A stretch of 64,000 bases of DNA from Paramacrobiotus metropolitanus (GCF_019649055.1 NW_026570288.1:1-64000); one strand, 5' to 3'. Shown: positions 1 through 12,858, numbered from the stretch's first letter. The notes: generated by a model not told the origin, from the sequence alone. Translations and numbers: made by a program.

Positions 1-2001
1 TGATATCTCGCACAAAGAGCTCCCATCGTCAAAGGCATTGATTCCGCGACATAAAGACAACGCTCGCCAGGTGGCGTTTCCTTTTGGCCTTCATACCGGT
101 CCTCTTTGCTCGTACTCTGCTCGGGTTTGCCTGTAACCTCGGGACAAAAAATCTTAACGCATGTTGAATTCCTCTCCAGCCGAGATAGTTAGCGGCGCGC
201 TTCATTCCTTCCGCACCCAGCTGCTCAAACTCCGCGAATTTGGCGTCTAGCTTGGACCAAAATGATAAATTTGGCACAACCACGACAGTATCATTGTTGA
301 TGATGCCCGTAATGTTGGCTTCCTTGAAATAAGCCTTCAGATATTCCGTTATGTTCTTCAGTATAGATGAGTTGAACTGATTTCGCTTGGAAAATTCATT
401 TAATGTCATCTTGTTCAGGTTTATGGAGTCGTTCTGAGCCTCTATGGCGGACAGTCCAGCCTACAATATTTAGCAATTAGCATTGGATGATATTTCGATA
501 TTCAGGTATTTATTTTGCATATCAGTTGCCTTTGCGTAAAACTCACCATGGCGAGATACTTTTCAGTCGCGACAACATCCGTGAGATTTGGTGACAACTG
601 GTTGACATCCACATGAGTCTGATTGTTCTCTCGCAGCAGTAAAGTTGTTACGTTGAATAATTGTTGTAAATAACTTTCAACGTACAGTTTTCCTGTGATC
701 TGGTTACTCAATATGTCTACGCTGGCGAAGGTCGTTGGTTCTTTAATAAAGATCACATTGGTCAACGGATTAACGACGTCCTGGTCGACAGTGATCTCGA
801 AAAGTGTGGACTGCCGGCGAAGTAGAACTTGACTAGAGTCGAAGATGTCGAAATTGGAGGCATTCCAGTTGGGAGTAAGGATGGGCCATCCGCCCATCTG
901 TTTATTCAAGAATTCCAGTAGCGGCTTACCACTTTGCCGCTCAATTTCGTCTAGCAACACCGACTTCGTGTTGGTAAATTATTCGTACGTATTGTATAAC
1001 TATACCCCAAGTCAAAAGTGTTTCTAAATTATTATATTAAAATACATCAAGATTTACAATTAGAAATCTATCACAAAATGCACCAACGGTAAGTACTGGG
1101 CAGCCGATTAGATAACGATATTATCTATATGGATTATCATAATATATGGATTATTAATTATTCGCTAAATCCATATTATGAAATTAACGAATAATTGATA
1201 ATCCATATGGTATAAAAGTTTTGTGTTCGTAACTACTTCCGTTCTGATATGTAATATCCAGGTTATAACGCAAAAGTTCGATTAAATTATATCATAATTC
1301 TGGGTTGGGGTGTTTGCGTTGTGTAACTGCCGTAAATACCATCGTCTTTGCACTGCCGGTACAAATGTTTCATTGTAACTTCGGACGGAAACGGTTCTTT
1401 TGTGGTGTTATCCAGTAAATCTGCGAATTCAGTAATATTACGCAAACCTCGATACAAGAACCACTACAAGCAGAAATATCAAATACCTTGGCCGATTCGT
1501 GCTAGCTTTTTCATTAAGTAATAGAAATCATTGATAAGCGTTTCATTATCAAAAATTTCATGATCTGATATCCATTTTCCACAGGCATACTGATAAAATC
1601 GTCACATGGATCGGCTGTGGTGTTTATTCGCTCAAAGATCTTCTTCGCTATAATCCAATCGAACAAAGAGCAAAAGGTAACCGCAAAAGTTTACCGTTTG
1701 GTGCTTACGCAATAATTTACAGTGGTTTACCAGCGCTTTTGCATGCTTGTGTATCGCACACCGATTCGCTGCGATTTCCGTTTGCATGTACAGTTTGATT
1801 TTCAGCATCTGTTTAAACAAAGAAACCAAGAAAAATTAACCAACTACTAAATAAATATGGATATATGTAAGTATTTTTATTGTAAGTATTTTAAGTATTT
1901 TTGTTTATGCATAAATGATTTCGCTCACCTTGACCGGACGCTGCAAACAGCAGACAAGAGAAAACTATAGTTGAAGCAAAAATGATACGCAATCGAGCCA
2001 T
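1..2001 (-). pseudogene. Neprilysin-like M13 metallopeptidase, N-terminal part, frameshifted
   Basis: M13 peptidases are zinc ectoenzymes that cleave small peptides outside the cell. Exons on the minus strand: 2001-1929 (signal peptide beginning MARLRIIFASTIVFSCLLFA), 1808-1731, 1614-1487, 1447-1340, 950-547 and about 468 to the window edge. Recognisable pieces are ADPCDDF followed by YACGKW, KPLLEFLNKQMGGWP, EKYLAM/AGLSAIEAQ, NYLGWRGIQHAL and RCLYVAESMPLTMGAL. Reading is broken: one base is missing inside the DDFYQYACG signature near 1590, one shift lies at a run of T near 150, and another near 95. The joins are otherwise phase-consistent (four phase-1 introns, then phase 0). The zinc site would lie beyond the left edge. 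It is a recent pseudogene, unless the indels are assembly errors. A second M13 gene enters at the right edge. Confidence 0.8.
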
Positions 2002-4987
2002 AATGGAATATTACAGCAGCCAGTAAATAACGGTCTGGTCGCCCGAACAACAGCCAGACAACGCCAACCAGGATGCCAGAAATTAGGCAATAAGTTTTCC
2101 AGCGAGTAGTTTAGGTTAATTTCTTCCGTGTGTCAGCGCCGTCGCTGGAAGGTGACTGGCGCGTTGAGAATATTCACTTGGTTGTATGTATCAAGCTATC
2201 AATATGTACTTATGGACAAGGCATGCCATAACTGGTTAGCCGCTGCATAAAATAAATTTTCGATAACTTTGAGCAGGCATGTTTGATTTATAACACAATT
2301 TATTGTTTTGCTAATGGTTTGCCCTTGGCGAAGCAAGTAAATTACAGAAGCTTGCATAAGGTTAAGGTGCGCCGTCAGCTGGTCATGTCTGCATGCGCTG
2401 TGAAATCTCCATGCACATCACTGACCGTGAGCCTCAAAATCAGCGCTAGCTGTGTCACTTCGCTAAAATTTTTAAGTATCCGTTTGCGTGCCGGCTCCAC
2501 TCTTAACTAACGCCACTCATTCACTCTTGTCGCATCAGAATTTGCTCTCTGAGTTTGCAGAATAACTGTTGCCGCTTTAAATTTAAATATTTTTCAAGAC
2601 GCTTCTGCATGATTTCTGGACTTATCCGATCCGTATAATTATACAATTTCACCGATGCCAGTCCGAACTTGCTGCTTGCGCACTCATGGTCAGACAAATA
2701 CATAAACCATTCATGGACAAACATTTACGTGTGCCCTCGGAGGCCTGCAGTGAGTGATACTGTTTAATGCGAGAAATTAATCTGCAGTTTGTGCACTCGT
2801 TGACTTGTATTGCTAATACTGAGGCTCCGATGATCCTGACCAACATGCAGCGGAGAAGGAGATCCTTAGCTCTAGTGTCGGAAGTCCAGTCTGAGCAACC
2901 TGTGGTCGGCAGGGACTATCGCAAAAATACCGGGATCTTAAAAAACCAGACAAACGAATTCGTTCACATTATTCTGGCCTGATGCCCATTTTCTCAATTT
3001 TTTTTGTAATAACTAAATATATGTTTTCTGGTCGCCGGTATGAAGCAACATTTTTTGGTCTTTCATCGGTTAGGTGCATTAACCGGCAACAAGTTTGGAG
3101 CTCTTAGTTAGTCCGTTAACCGATACACTTTACATACATGATATATTTGTACTCGTATCGCTTAACGTGCTTCTTAAAGTTATCTGTACGATCGCTGTCA
3201 GGTAAAAATTACTACTGATCACTTTTCAACGGTACTAAGGTACTGAGGCGTACTTATTGTTTTGGCTTCACAAGACCTTCGACATGTCGATTTCTTAAAG
3301 GATAAACTGGCCAAAAGTGGCATTCATTAACCGCAAACTACATCAGCATATAAACTGCTTCACTAAACTAAATAAAGTTAACTGGCGTCAGTAACCCCAA
3401 ATCCATAATACAGTACAACTATTTTGCGTTTAAAATTAACGAAACTTTAATGCTGTTGGAGCCATTTAGTCTGATAGATTTTTTCGTGAGCAACAATGCA
3501 TTTTCCGACTGTGTCAAAGCAGCTTGAGAGGCCAACAGCTTTCGCATTACGACTTAACTAATTATTTACAAAAATCTCTCAGCTAGCAATCTAAGCAATA
3601 GAAACGCTGAATTCGTCAAAGACCATTATATATGGTGTGCATGATGACACAGCTTGTCCTTAGTATTTCCACACCGGGCATTGTAATATACAAATTTTCC
3701 ACCCTGCCGAAATTATATATTTCAAACTGTTTCACAGCATACCTTACTGTGGATGTTAATACATTACTTTTATGAATCCTCTTCCGGAACTCTTCATTGC
3801 CATCCGCTTGTCTCGGTTTCTGTATGTTGCTGCGTCGCATTCGGCAGACTCGTTACATCGAGATTTTGGCTATAATTAATATCGTTGGCTCTTGCCTAAT
3901 TATATAATTGTCAGACATATAATACGATCATGTACAACATTTCAATGTCCGGACATCCGGATTACAACCAGCCGGCGTCGATAGTCACAACTTTTGTTTA
4001 TCCGCCATTTTTTATTATTTTACTGTCTGTCTGCGTGTGCATCGCAGGAAAGCGAACCAAGTACTGAATTTGCATATCTCCAAAAGTATGCATAAAGATT
4101 ATTATATTTATGCATAAATGCTTGCATTCGTATACGTAATGTAGAGAACTTTTCGTCACCGTTTCATAGTGTGATAGGAGATCTGAACAAATACGTTCAG
4201 CGGGAACAGCTGCGTGACAAGTAAAGTATACGTTGTCGTTACAAATAAAATGTACGATGACACTTTCATAATTTGCGTACTTACCTACATTCCGCTGTTG
4301 CATATAGCGCCAAATCATAGAACACCCTCGAGTAAATTGTCATTGATTCTCCCTTAAGTAGAAAGTATTTGCATCAAGTTTTTACTTCGTTGAAGCCTTT
4401 TGATTTTATGATATAGTATGGATTTATTTTGGTCAGTTGGATCACTGGGTTTGTGCAGCTATTTACTATTTTCATGTCGCCATGTTCACTGCAAGAATCT
4501 ATAGTCTCCTGCTGTCAATCAACCTATGATTCTCAATCTCCAGCTACTGTTGCTGAAGAGTTTACCGGTAATTAAAATAATGCGAAGGTACCGGCAAAAT
4601 ACTAATGAGCAGCGCAGCTAAAGGGAAGTGTAACTCACTATGTAACCCACGCTAACATGCCGTAGCACAGTTGATTCTTCGTCATATTGTTCTGGGAATC
4701 CGTTCAAAACAAGTTCTCTGAAGTCTGAAGTATGTACATTAAGAAACGAGGTAACCAAATCGGTTGCAAGTGATTCATTGACAAGTTCACTTCACTGGAG
4801 TCGTTGTATCGTTTTGTACGTCTCCACTTTTTTTGCTGACGTTTCAAGTGTCTCAATCGCGGAAATCGCCTGATAAACCGGTGACACGGACAAGTACATC
4901 TGCCTTTATTAGAGCCCAGGGGCACTATCAAGCCAATCAGACATGTCAAACAGCAAACTCAGCCGTGTGTCTTCTTCGAACAGAAGA
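2002..4987. other. Intergenic, about 3 kb
   Basis: This stretch lies between the divergently placed M13 relic and the SG1 promoter. It has only short open frames. One of 67 codons on the minus strand (2724-2521) looks amphipathic, but it has no recognised family and no clear splice partners. From about 4790 to 4985 the DNA resembles 49040-49300, upstream of the intact SG gene, so this part belongs to the SG duplication. Confidence 0.5.
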
Positions 4988-5018
4988 ATGAACTTTGCTC
5001 CATTCAGCATTTCACTGG

Positions 5019-5026
5019 TATAAAAG
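5019..5026 (+). promoter_or_regulatory. TATA box of SG1
   Basis: TATAAAAG followed by CAGCA. The same box and flanks (CTTTGCTCC, TTCAGTATTTCACT) sit at the matching place before the intact paralogue at 49326. Both lie about 90-110 bases before the signal-peptide ATG. Confidence 0.7.
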
Positions 5027-5110
5027 CAGCAATCTTAGTAAGTTTTCTTTACTGAGTTTTTGTATTCTGTCCTGTTTGTACTGCGTTACTGTAATAACTG
5101 CTTGTTTACC

Positions 5111-5663
5111 ATGTCCACTATTGTCGTTGTTTTTCCTGTGTGGTTGCCAGCCTTTTGCCGGGACTGTCAGCGCCGTTAAAGAGACCGGGATTCCCGAGAC
5201 CAAATTGAATAACTACTGCAATTTTAGCGCATTTGATATCTACCCCGACTTCCAGCCGGTCAGCATCAAATGCTCCAACGACGAAAATAGCACCACTGAT
5301 GACAACTACGACAGCGGCTTCTTCCCCATCAATTACATGCAAGCGGACAAAGGAGCCATGTCGCGCGCTATCGAGGACGCCGTTAAAAAGGTCAAACAGC
5401 GCTTCTCCAGGAACAGCTCCGTCTTCTTTGGTTTCGAAATCAACGGATTCCACCCTCGCTCCTATCAGCATCGCTATGCGGAGATCGTGGCGGTCATCGA
5501 TGTATCCAACAAGCTGACGGCGGCTATTGGAAAGAAAGATGAAGTGAATCTGAAGATCCAACATGCCGGTGTTCGGTTTGACCCCAAGAATGGTGCTGAT
5601 AAGCGCGTCAAAGTCTTTGCCGACAACAGCGTCGTTCTGCTTAACTGGGATTACTTGGTTTAA
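5111..5663 (+). pseudogene. SG1: secreted protein of unknown family, start out of frame
   Basis: Family not recognised. The body, from about KETGIPETKLNNYC to LLNWDYLV, is open and closely matches the intact paralogue at 49434-49988, including DNYDSGFFPINYMQ, AMSRAIEDAVKKVKQRF, FFGFEINGFHP and GVRFDP. The ATG at 5111 aligns with the paralogue's start but is out of frame with the body: the signal-peptide region is two bases shorter (about one lost near 5140 and one near 5157). From that ATG translation stops after 22 codons. No other in-frame ATG follows the TATA box. The promoter, body and poly(A) signal are all preserved, so the loss is recent or the indels are sequence errors. A non-canonical start cannot be excluded. 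Confidence 0.7.
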
Positions 5664-5791
5664 GCAAATTTTTATCAGGGTGCAATTTGCGGAGTTGTTT
5701 GACTGGAAGAAGACTGATAGACTGCACCATATAACTGGATGAACAAGCGCAAAATATACCTGTACTTGCCTCGCATTTAAAAATTGTCTTT

Positions 5792-5797
5792 AATAAA
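5792..5797 (+). terminator. Poly(A) signal AATAAA after SG1
   Basis: AATAAA lies 129 bases after the SG1 stop codon. A second AATAAA lies near 5872. Confidence 0.5.
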
Positions 5798-5879
5798 ACC
5801 AACCAAAAAGCTGCTTTTAACAATTACGCAGCAACAGAGCTAACAAAGGAGCACAAATACTTACTTACATAAATAAAGG

Positions 5880-6724
5880 CTTATATTAAATACGAATACA
5901 TTGTGCATATACACTAAAAACCCAATTAAGTACATACCGATTGATTGCATTCCCACACGAACGATTGATGGTCAAGTACAAATCAAAGTAACGTAGCTTA
6001 ATTAACATAATACTTCCACGCTTGTAAATTTTAAGACATGCTTTCTCAATGTAATGTGCATTAAAAGTGCATGAAAGCCAAAATGCAAAAGAATAAAAAG
6101 ATTTCCCCCTCGAGCACCACAATTCGAGACGGAAACGCTCCATAGTGATTGTCGCCCACGCGCCGGTGCTCAAGCGGGCAGAACTAATCTCTACCAATAT
6201 TGTGCGGAAAAACAAATTTTGCAAAACTCAAGATGCAAATTTTGCTATGTGGGTGACACACGCATCGCAACGATTTTACTCTCCTGTAAACTGCAGGAAA
6301 TGGCCACCTACCTCCGCGCAGAACGTCGCCAGTAAACGAGGAAGTTACGGGAAAAAGTGTAATCAACGTCGTTAACCGTAATGGCAACAACATCGGTAAA
6401 TGCGGTCAATGTGAAGATGCCGTCAATGGCGGTGGACCAGTGCGGGCATGGTGGGGTCGATGGTGGTAAACGGAGGTGCCATCCGTTGCGAAACACAACT
6501 ATCTGTACTTTACCCACGACCCTGCACGCTATCTGATACCTCGTACCCATGATATCAGCCTGAGTAGATACAAAATCACAAATTAATATTTCTTGAACTC
6601 TTATTACGTCGGACTAAGCATTCGACAAGTTTTTCCAGAAACGGTTGATAAACACACATAATTTGTAAACGACAATATGAGAAGTACAATACTAATATCG
6701 GTCTCTTTTTCTGATAATTTGATC
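5880..6724. other. Intergenic, nothing recognised
   Basis: Short overlapping open frames occur on both strands between 6140 and 6550, but none has a recognisable family, splice context or paralogue in the window. Confidence 0.4.
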
Positions 6725-6925
6725 AATAAAATATGGAGTTTCGTTTACTGATTTCGAAATTTATGCCACATGGCTGCAGTACATTTGGGAGTATAAGGAT
6801 CTTTTCGATCTACAAAGCAGCTGGACAGTGGACATGCGATCATTTCGACAGTCGGCACAAAGCCGAATGTACAAAATGTATGCACTACTACAAATTTTTG
6901 GGTGGAAACCAAAATTGGCTATAAA
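6725..6925 (+). pseudogene. Relic of an Ig-receptor 3' module
   Basis: Resembles the 3' untranslated module after IgB (19978-20140): ATGGAGTTTCGTTT, then AGCAGCTGGACAGTGG, then CGACA...CACAAAGCCG. No Ig exon lies in front of it, so it looks like the surviving tail of a deleted Ig gene. The AATAAAGCCGAA end seen in the other copies is missing. Confidence 0.5.
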
Positions 6926-7436
6926 ACACTTCCAAAGACGTAGCAGACATGAGACGTGGACTCGTCAACCTTCAAACAGCTATAAGGTAACTCGTATCTC
7001 ATGATACAGTATTTATTCATGGTCAACGTTTTTGGTACATATATAGTTATTGCTTAGTTTAACTGTAAACTGACGCAGGAATTTCGAACAGCGTAGGATG
7101 TTGATTTACTTTTTTATTTTACTGCACCATAAAAACACTATATCTGAGCGTAGCGTACAAAATTAGAACTGCTGATGCCTTTAAATATCAGTTCGTTTGA
7201 TACAACATAATAATTTTTTACGTCGAGCGCTTTGTTATAGAATGTACAAAATACAAACTGCTTAACAATATTATTATCATCACAGCAAAAATGGAAGGAT
7301 TAAGTCCAAAATCCAAAATTAAAAAAAAAAACACGCCAAAGGTTTGCACGACAATTTAAAAGTTATTAATCACACGCCCATCACATCAATAACATAAACA
7401 ACTATTATATAATTTAAAATATTATCAACTTAAATT

Positions 7437-8960
7437 AATTTAGTGGTAACATCAAGTTCAGATGCGCAGCATTCTACTGTATACGAATACGTGCAGATAT
7501 CGGTACCTCTAGGTACATATACACCCTGTCCACGCCAAGTTGGCGGCTTCCCTTTAAAAATTTTCTGTTAACCCACGGTCAAAAACTTAAAATTTTTTCA
7601 ACTTCTACGGTATCACCCAATGTATCCCACATCTTTTAAACACAGGGTATCTAAGATTGGAGCGTGTGACGAATCACAAGAAGATCAAAACTAGAGCAGC
7701 CTCCGTTGACAATGCGATGCAGTTTAGCTACCGTGGCTGCCTTCCCATTATTCAAAATTTATTTTAAATTCCCAGGAATGCTTTAGTCCACCGGCTTCAA
7801 TTTGGGTAAGTTACCCACCCAGTGGTCCTTCAGAGTGCAGTTGAGAGACTTGACTTAAAGTCCCTCCTGGGTCAGGGCAGCGGTTTAGCGGTGGGCGTGG
7901 TCAAAATGTAGAGCGGTCTCCTTCGCGAGGTCACCGTGCAGCCGTGGGAAGTCCTTTTTGACCATGCTTTGCAAAATACAGTCAAGGAGGAAATGGGCGT
8001 CAACTTTTGCATCACCGTTCGCAAATTAAGAGCGCGACCTTGGAGACTGAGAAATCCCAATGGCCACTTAAATTGTTTTCGGGCAGAGCTTTGTTTTGAA
8101 GTAAAAACGATTTTGCTCCCCGTGGCGTTTTGCGGGTTTGGTCCAGCAAACGAATTTCAGTTTTTTCTCACGAAACAGCCTCTCAATTGTTCTCAAAGTA
8201 TCCCTAATCTCAAGCGCCTAAAGTTGTTCCTGAATTTCTGGGTGAATTATATTCGTTTTAAACGCTGCCATGCATCGTGCAATCGATGCCTTCGCTTCGA
8301 AGGTGCTGGTCGCGACACGCAACAAAAAGTCGAGTGAATTTACACTCAGAAAATGCGCAAGAAAAAACTGCACTGTAAACTTTTAAAATAGGGGATATTA
8401 ACACGCAACACGATTCAGCAGAAAAATAAAATGCCATGCCGCCAACTTGGCGTGGACAGGGTGTATAACATTCAACGTTAGTTAAAATCTGAAGATCACT
8501 TTAATTTCAACATTGCGGCATTACCATCGCAAACCACGGTTTACCGTACTGCAAAACTGTTTTCATGCGCGACAAAACGTAGCAGTGCATTGAAATGTCA
8601 TGGAAAACAAAATCGAACTTTACAGACCAATTTATAAAAGTACATCAGCGTCTGAATTCGAATTTCGTTCGACGATAAGAACGCTGCAAAAACGCCTTGG
8701 CGCGCATGCGGGAGAACATTCCTGAACCCTCGATGGAACAATAGGTCTGGAAGCAGAAAAGGGCACATTCGAATTTTGCAGCGTTTTACCAGCGTGTTGA
8801 GGCAGTTGAGCTGCAAAGATAGTTGTCACTGATGATTACTGCCGTTTATCAACCGTTAGTTTTCTGCTTAGTTTTGTCCAGACTTCATACTACAGTATTG
8901 TGACAATTAAACGGCCAACTCTGCCAGTTTTGATTTACGCGATTCCCCGTTTCCCAGCAC
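7437..8960 (+). promoter_or_regulatory. IgA upstream module, split by a transposon
   Basis: The module is shared with IgB (14037-14640), IgD (minus, 35490-35155), IgE (54450-54900) and, in part, IgC (27828-27960). Conserved pieces in order are GGTACCTCTA, CGCAAACC(A/G)CGGTT, TGCGCGACAAAACG, GAATTCGAAT, CATTCCTGAACCCTCGATGG, TTTGTCCAGA and GGTTCAGCGTG. It always points the same way as its gene. It lies about 1.0-1.5 kb before the start codon here and in IgB, IgD and IgE. It may be a promoter, an enhancer or a non-coding first exon. In this copy a TIR element occupies 7522-8463. Confidence 0.6.
7522..8463 (-). mobile_element. Degenerate Tc1/mariner-type element
   Basis: A 942-bp element with 26-bp perfect terminal inverted repeats beginning CACCCTGTCCACGCCAAG, flanked by TA on both sides (7520-7521 and 8464-8465). 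Read on the minus strand, the inside carries decayed transposase blocks: a D-x-A-x-x-H-like stretch (FDHAHR, then a stop, then TA) and a block like SPDLNPLDYSIWG (read as LPKLKPVD, stop, SIPGNLK). Several stops make it inactive. IgB's copy of the surrounding module shows the empty site. Confidence 0.75.
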
Positions 8961-9059
8961 TGGTTCAGCGTGTAAACCTCCTTACGATCTTTGTGATCCG
9001 CTTTCCTCATATTGTTTTTGTTTTTGTTTTTGGAGGGGCATCACAGTCACCCGTTACTA

Positions 9060-9976
9060 CAATTATAAGTCAGTAAGTGGAGAAAATTACTTACAAGGCT
9101 GTTTTATCTGAGTGCTGTCGGTTTTAGTATAAAGCATTAGGTGCCGATATCATTATAATTTTGATTTCTGCAAGCTGACAAATCATCCACTGGGTATTTT
9201 CATTTTATTACATTTGAACGTTCACTGTTATATTTTATAATTGTGTATCAAGGTTATCGAGGGCGCTGCGATAATTGCAAAATACTCTCGAGTACTATTT
9301 AAAAAGTTTTGTAATTTTCCCGAATTACAGAGTAATTGCCAACTTTTCAGTTTTGTTTTCGTACAACGGTACAACTAATACGTATTAAGCCGATGCTCTT
9401 TTCATAAAACTGCATGTTAATTACTAATATCATCATCAGATTCTAAAGACCGGATAAGAAATAAACGATGCGTTATGGAAATTGATCCTGACATGAAATG
9501 GTATCTTGTAATTTTAAACTCTTGTTTGGATTTTAACGAAAATGTAAGTGAGATACGGTATACAATATAACTAGTACGCCCAACGCACTCGTCAGAGTCG
9601 GTGTCGATTCGAGAACCGAAACGTGTTCATCGGTTGGTAAAGAACTACAGGTCACGGATTGCAAGTTCCATGTGGTGTCATCAGAATGCCGATTTCATCA
9701 CATGCGCCTGGTGATCAGAACCATGATTATACACTCTGTAGAGTTATAATTACTTACACAGGTGCTTCAGCTAGTAGAAAATTTTGCAGATTTTCCCATG
9801 CGTTAGATGTCCTGATCGTAGGACTGCATACACGCGAAATACTGTCTAATTGTTGCTTTAATATGATGATCCTATTATTGTGAGACGCAATTAACATAAG
9901 TAAATTAAATATCAAAATTAATGCCACTTCCACTCGCACTTCGTGCTTGTAGGGTAAGGATATACAGCTTCTGAAA
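9060..9976. other. IgA upstream region
   Basis: A+T-rich DNA between the conserved module and the IgA start codon. No gene seen. Confidence 0.4.
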
Positions 9977-12758
9977 ATGTGGACACACTTCGTTTGGATT
10001 GCCGGTGCCATAGCGATCGCCTTGTGCCAGCCAGTACAGGCAAAAAGTGATCCACTGCCACCTGGTAAGAAGAAGCCTTTTGCACGGACGTTTTGTATTG
10101 TACGAGTATTAAACCTTTGCTAACTCACAACATTTTGCTGGGTCGAATCTAGGAACTAAGGAAGCAGTAAAACCATTAGTCGAGACTCGCCCGGTTCCTG
10201 CCAATTTTTCCGCGGTTTTCACGTGCAAGCACAAGGATATTACAAAGGAAAAGGTGTCCTGGCAGCATAACAAGGCCAAGGTTATGGACGCGATGGATGA
10301 CAAGAATACGCAATACGACGTGAAAACGGAGCCAGGAACGTCCACCCTCACTATCGCACGCGTCCAGGTCAAAGATCAAGGCAATGTTACATGCCAGGTG
10401 CAGAGTGGGGCAGGGACTGTCGAAGACACGGCGGCATTTAACGTTAGCGAACTCTGTAAGTCAGACATTTTATTACTGCTGGGAAAACAAAGTTATTATT
10501 ATTGCCTGATTTGCAGCGATAAAAGTAAATCAGCAAAATGTCGCAGGCGACACCGCCTACATCCCTGACGGAACAATCAACGTGACGTACAGCTGTGCTA
10601 TCCGGTATGCACCGAAAGATGCCAAACTGAGCTGGTTTGATAAGGAAACCGAGCTGACCGCGACAACCTGCAAAGGTGAGATTCTACTACTAGTACCTAC
10701 GGTAGGATTATTTTATGAATAATATTTATATATTTGTTGTTGGATATATATTAGTTGTTGTTTAACAATATTCACACTACATAATACATTGTTCAATAAT
10801 ATTCTCACTACATATACAGACAAAAACTGCGAAATCCAAAACGGCGCTGCAACTGCGGATGTTAAGGAAGCCACCGTTCTTTACGCTGCCATAGAAGACG
10901 TCCTTTACGACGAGCTGCAGTGTAGACTGGTCAGCACATCGTCGCCGGACGGTATTGGTGACAAAGCGCTACTATCGGGAGTCATCAAACTAATACCATA
11001 TGGTACGCAAGTGATCTTAAATTAATGTAAATACAGTATTATTTTGAGCACATTTCAATTACGTATTGGTGAAAATCGCCCTTGAATATTAGCGAGATTG
11101 ACTAAACGCTGGCTGCATGCGTGACTGAAACATTCGACAGTATTTTCTACATGATAAATTATGCCAACGATGGCACCTAATTGAACGCTAGCCCAGTGTC
11201 TGCCCCGTTCAAGCGAATTTAGAATTAGTTTTAATATCTTGTTAAATCAGTTGGTTTTATACCATACTCTACAGTATATTATGCATATCCTGACTTTTAT
11301 TTGAGTCATTACTGGCTGTTGCAGGAAAGCCGAAATTTACCGGAACGAATGTCACAATTGCAGAGAATTACATTCAGGTGGAAAGCGGTCAACCGTCACG
11401 TTTAGTGTGCACAGACTCCTTGGGCGCAAGCCACACGTCCAAACTGCTTTTGTACCTCAACAACACAAAGGTTGTCGAATTGGTCAGCGGCACGGATAAC
11501 GAACCGCTTAATGTGATTTACCAGTTCTCTCCTGACCGAGAAAACCACAACGCCCTGTTCGAGTGTAAAAGCATTAACAGAATTCACGGAGAAATGAAAA
11601 ATTCGTCCGCCCAACTACCACTCCGCGTAATATGTACGTGTCATGCATGTGTGTTCTGTTTATGTACCGTATGTACGTATATACATTATGTACTTCTTGT
11701 TTATATTTTCCAGTACAGTTCTAAGTAGAATACAAAATCCTGTAATTCTGAAACAAAACATATCATTTCGATAACTAAAATCGAGAATATTTATAGCTAC
11801 ATTTTATTTTCTACATGTTTTGGATCAACTTACCACTTCTGTCAACTGTGAAGTGCACAGACAGACATCTGCCGCTGTCTCAGACAATAAGTTAAAATTG
11901 TATTAGAAGCCAAATCATTCTACTTTAAATCGTTGCACTTACAGTATAATTCCAGTACAGCTTAATGCGCTTAAATGTAAAAATTCTGAAAACAAAATTT
12001 GTCAGAAAATGCACTGCGTCGTTCCGTGCGCTGTTCAGTGTTAACTGATGTAAATCACAGTAAAGCGCACCTGTTCGAACAGATAATGCACAGATAATGG
12101 GGCTGATAAAGGCATCAGATATCCTTTTTTTGCAGACGGCCCCGAGAACGCATCCGTGATACTGACAGCGCCATCAGTCTTTTCCCCCAGCGAAACTTTC
12201 GAAGCCCGCTGCCATGCTGGAAAAAACAATCCGATGATAACGTTTACCTGGACAGTAGATCCTAGGAGGGGATGGAGCAGTTCCGTCAACCACACGGATT
12301 GTAGTAAAAATGGTATGGTTATTGCGCCTAAAAAAATTAAACCGAAGATCTGGCTACAAAACCGAACATTTACTTGCGTAGGACCCAACAGTTGGACAGG
12401 GGAGACAATATCGTTCGCCAACATTTTGGTAACACCCACCTACGCCGACACTCAGGTCAACGTCACCTGCGTTGTCACGAATCCGGTCAGCGGGGTAACC
12501 GTTGCAGCCACCGCAGTAGTGAATGCGAAAGCCCAAAGCGCCAAATCGGGAAAAAACATTGTCGCCATTGTTGTTGGATCAGTGATTGCGGGCATTTTGG
12601 TAGTGATACTGGTGGTGGTGTGGGTCATCTATCGCAAAGCCGGACTGCGCCCGAATGCGACCATGCGAGCCAACTGGTACGTCACTAATGTAAACGCGTA
12701 TAAAACAGTTTTACTTAATACCACACTCTTATGTACTGCTTGCTACCTCGCATTCTAA
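9977..12758 (+). CDS. IgA: four-Ig single-pass membrane receptor
   Basis: Probable type I cell-surface adhesion or recognition protein. Exons: 9977-10064, 10153-10455, 10517-10675, 10820-11002, 11325-11633, 12136-12312 and 12382-12758, all joined in phase 1, giving 531 residues. The signal peptide starts MWTHFVWIAGAIAIALCQ. Ig1 is exon 2 (FTCKH, VSWQHN, TLTIARVQV, DQGNVTCQV). Ig2 is exons 3-4 (YSCAIRY, LSWFD, LQCRLV). Ig3 is exon 5 (LVCTD, LLLYLNN, LFECKS). Ig4 is exons 6-7 (ARCHAG, FTWTV, NVTCVV). A helix, VAIVVGSVIAGILVVILVVV, precedes a short tail. The last intron (12313-12381, 69 bases, no stop) keeps frame if retained, adding 23 residues. Paralogues suggest a further splice, 12676 to 12859, giving a shorter tail ending at 12886. 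The exact Ig family is uncertain; the plan recalls Beat/Side/nephrin-type adhesion proteins. Confidence 0.85.
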
Positions 12759-12858
12759 AATTGTCGCAAAACACTGTTTGGAATACACGTTGTTTCAAAT
12801 ATTTGTAAGCACAGGTATGAGGACAGTGAATTTACAGTGTTCGCCATTTTTCTTACAG

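Noticed and set aside
7936-8337. 133-codon plus-strand frame inside the TIR element
   Set aside because: The transposase remnants read on the other strand, and this frame has no recognisable motifs.
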